DNA from: Cupriavidus necator A5-1
GTDB lineage: Bacteria; Pseudomonadota; Gammaproteobacteria; Burkholderiales; Burkholderiaceae
Direction of reading: 5' to 3'
Length of the DNA stretch: 64,000 nt
NCBI RefSeq assembly: GCF_000744095.1
Contig: NZ_JQLI01000008.1
Location: forward strand, 124,001-188,000
Both the position numbers and the translations under genes were made by a program. The notes beneath the pieces are model-generated. The model made no database searches. It was not told where the DNA came from and saw only the letters and a list, made by a program, of their open reading frames with translations. Of the stretch, positions 62,694-64,000 are shown in pieces; the first letter of the stretch is position 1; each line of letters opens with the position of its first letter.

Positions 62694-63122
62694 TCAGCCG
62701 TGGCAGGCGGCCCTGCCAGGCGCTTCCGGCGGCGCCGGATCGGCAATGTCGGCCAGGATCGGGCAGTCCGGCCGCGCGTCGCCGCTGCAGTGTTGCGCCA
62801 GCTCGCGCAGCGTGTCGCGCATCGCGGCCAGCTCGGCGATGCGCTGCTCCAGGTCGGCCAGGTGGCGCAGCGTCAGCGCCTTGACGTCGGCGCTGGCGCG
62901 GCCGCGGTCGCGCCACAGCGACAGCAGGTTGCGGATCTCGTCGAGCGAGAATCCCAGATTACGGGCCCGCCGCACGAAGCGCAAGGTATGCACCGCGCGT
63001 TCGTCATAGCGGCGGTAGCCGCCCTCGGTGCGTGGCGGCGTCTCCACCAGCCCGATCGATTCGTAGTGCCGGATCATCTTGGCCGACACGCCCGAGGCCT
63101 GCGCCGCTTCGCCGATATTCAT
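62694..63122 (-). CDS. cueR: MerR-family copper regulator (CueR type)
   Basis: This 142-residue regulator binds Cu(I) and switches promoters with long spacers. The N-terminal winged helix reads MNIGEAAQASGVSAKMIRHY, followed by YRRYDERAVHTLRFVRRARN. The metal loop has CSGDARPDC, a C-x7-C pattern as in E. coli CueR. Two adjacent ATGs (63125 and 63122) are available; the second has better spacing from GGGAGG. It overlaps the ATPase stop and is co-oriented with it, so the pair is one transcription unit. Confidence 0.92.
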   Translation of the reverse strand: MNIGEAAQASGVSAKMIRHYESIGLVETPPRTEGGYRRYDERAVHTLRFVRRARNLGFSLDEIRNLLSLWRDRGRASADVKALTLRHLADLEQRIAELAAMRDTLRELAQHCSGDARPDCPILADIADPAPPEAPGRAACHG

Positions 63123-64000
63123 CATTCCCCTCCCTGCGCCGTGGCAACCCCGGCCTGCGGGCGCCAGCGGCGCAGCAGCAGCGCATTGCTGACCACGCTG
63201 ACGCTGGAGAACGCCATCGCCGCACCCGCCACCACCGGGTTCAGCAGCCCGGCTGCCGCCAGCGGAATGCCCACCACGTTGTAGAAAAACGCCCAGAACA
63301 GGTTCTGCCGGATCTTGCGCACGGTGCGGTGCGAGACCGCCAGCGCATCGGCCACCAGCGCCGGATCGCCGCGCATCAGCGTGATGCCGGCGGCGTGCAT
63401 GGCCACGTCGGTGCCGGTGGACATGGCGATGCCCACATCCGCCGCGGCCAGCGCCGGCGCATCGTTGATGCCGTCGCCGACCATTGCCACCACCGCGCCG
63501 CCCCGCCCCAGCGCCCGCACACGGGCGGCCTTGTCCTCGGGCAGTACCTCGGCCTGCACCTCGTCCAGGCCGAGCGCCTGCGCCACGCGCGCCGCCGCGC
63601 CGGCGTTGTCGCCGGTCAGCATCACGGTACGCACGCCGGCGGCGCGCAGCCGTGCGATGGCCGCCGGTGCGCCGGGCTTGATGGCGTCGCCAAATGCAAC
63701 CAGGCCGACGACGCGCGGCGGCGTGGTTTCGACCAGCCACGAGACGGTGCGGCCTTCCTCGCGCAACTTGTCTGCCACTGGCGCCAGCGTACCCGCTCCA
63801 GCACCCAGCGCTTCGCGCAGGCGCTCGCTGCCTAGCTGCAGCGCCCGGCCCGCCACCACGCCGGCGATGCCGCGCCCGGGCAGCGCCTGCACCCCGGCGG
63901 CCGGCGGCTCGGCAATGCCGCGCGCCTGTGCCAGGGCCAGCACCGCGCGCGCCAGCGGATGTTCGCTGCCGGCCTGCAGCGCGGCCAGGCGTGCCAGCAG
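63122..64000 (-). CDS. copA: Copper-transporting P1B-type ATPase, C-terminal part
   Basis: The right edge of the window cuts this gene; about 292 C-terminal residues are visible and the 5' end is beyond 64000. The SEHPLARA motif of the nucleotide-binding domain is at the start of the visible part. VMLTGDNAGAAARVAQALG and VAMVGDGINDAPALAAADVG carry the hinge. The last helices run NLFWAFFYNVVGIPLAAAG and AAMAFSSVSVVSNALLL, with Asn/Tyr and Met/Ser residues typical of copper transport. It exports Cu(I) across the inner membrane; the CueR-type gene downstream supports this. Confidence 0.92.
   Translation of the reverse strand: MLARLAALQAGSEHPLARAVLALAQARGIAEPPAAGVQALPGRGIAGVVAGRALQLGSERLREALGAGAGTLAPVADKLREEGRTVSWLVETTPPRVVGLVAFGDAIKPGAPAAIARLRAAGVRTVMLTGDNAGAAARVAQALGLDEVQAEVLPEDKAARVRALGRGGAVVAMVGDGINDAPALAAADVGIAMSTGTDVAMHAAGITLMRGDPALVADALAVSHRTVRKIRQNLFWAFFYNVVGIPLAAAGLLNPVVAGAAMAFSSVSVVSNALLLRRWRPQAGVATAQGGE

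Noticed and set aside
1..64000. tRNA, rRNA and CRISPR arrays
   Set aside because: No cloverleaf-like segments, rRNA landmarks or regularly spaced repeats were seen on reading both strands.

Overview
The window reads as a piece of the main chromosome of a high-GC betaproteobacterium of the Burkholderiales, most likely Cupriavidus/Ralstonia. The grounds are the protein character (Bug-family binding protein, several Liv-type ABC systems, long PutA) and the run mnmG-rsmG-parA-parB-atpIBEFHAGDC with Burkholderiales-type parS sites. That run normally lies close to oriC. mnmG is read leftward, so oriC is probably off the right end (inference; no dnaA is present). No rRNA, tRNA or CRISPR was seen.

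Layout. 1-4918 (+ strand): the 3' end of gcvP, a DUF421 protein, L-serine deaminase, a persulfide-dioxygenase-like metallo-beta-lactamase protein, an OsmC protein and an alpha/beta hydrolase. 5051-12738: an accessory segment bounded by inward-facing, inverted arrays of an AGCTGGACT-type motif. They resemble worn ends of an IS21-like element with no transposase left. Inside are a Rieske oxygenase, a 14-helix MFS exporter, an HNH nuclease, a C-terminally truncated patatin lipoprotein coupled to a glycine-zipper protein and an unknown gene, and much non-coding or decayed DNA. 12796-18570 (- strand): a YbdK-type ligase coupled to a cation/proton antiporter, a TPR protein and an orphan Liv-type binding protein.

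18727-28382 (- strand): putA with PutA-type GTTGCA boxes in its promoter, priA, hemE, an esterase and a CoA-binding protein. 29009-36702: the complete F1Fo ATP synthase operon, with a strong sigma70-like promoter ahead of atpI and a hairpin terminator after atpC. 36971-41456: parB, parA, rsmG and mnmG, with four parS palindromes, one of them inside mnmG. 41667-44630: an N-formylglutamate-amidohydrolase-like gene and a Bug binding protein divergent from a LysR regulator.

44886-56919 holds two separate branched-chain-amino-acid-type ABC systems. The first is livF, a livM-livG fusion, livH and a binding protein. The second is livG, livF, a binding protein, livH and livM. A TauE/SafE transporter and a poorly conserved ORF lie between them, and a REP-like palindrome pair lies inside the second. 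57283-61655 is a GMC oxidoreductase with a CoA-acylating semialdehyde dehydrogenase, divergent from a LysR regulator with a good 7-12-7 inverted-repeat operator candidate. The right edge has a monoglyceride-lipase-like hydrolase, a CueR-type regulator and the 3' part of a copper P-type ATPase.

Functionally the window is core energy, segregation and amino-acid housekeeping, with one accessory patch at 5-12.7 kb. I found no clearly new multi-gene system. The most informative non-coding signals are the PutA boxes, the parS set, the IS-like ends and the LysR operator candidate.
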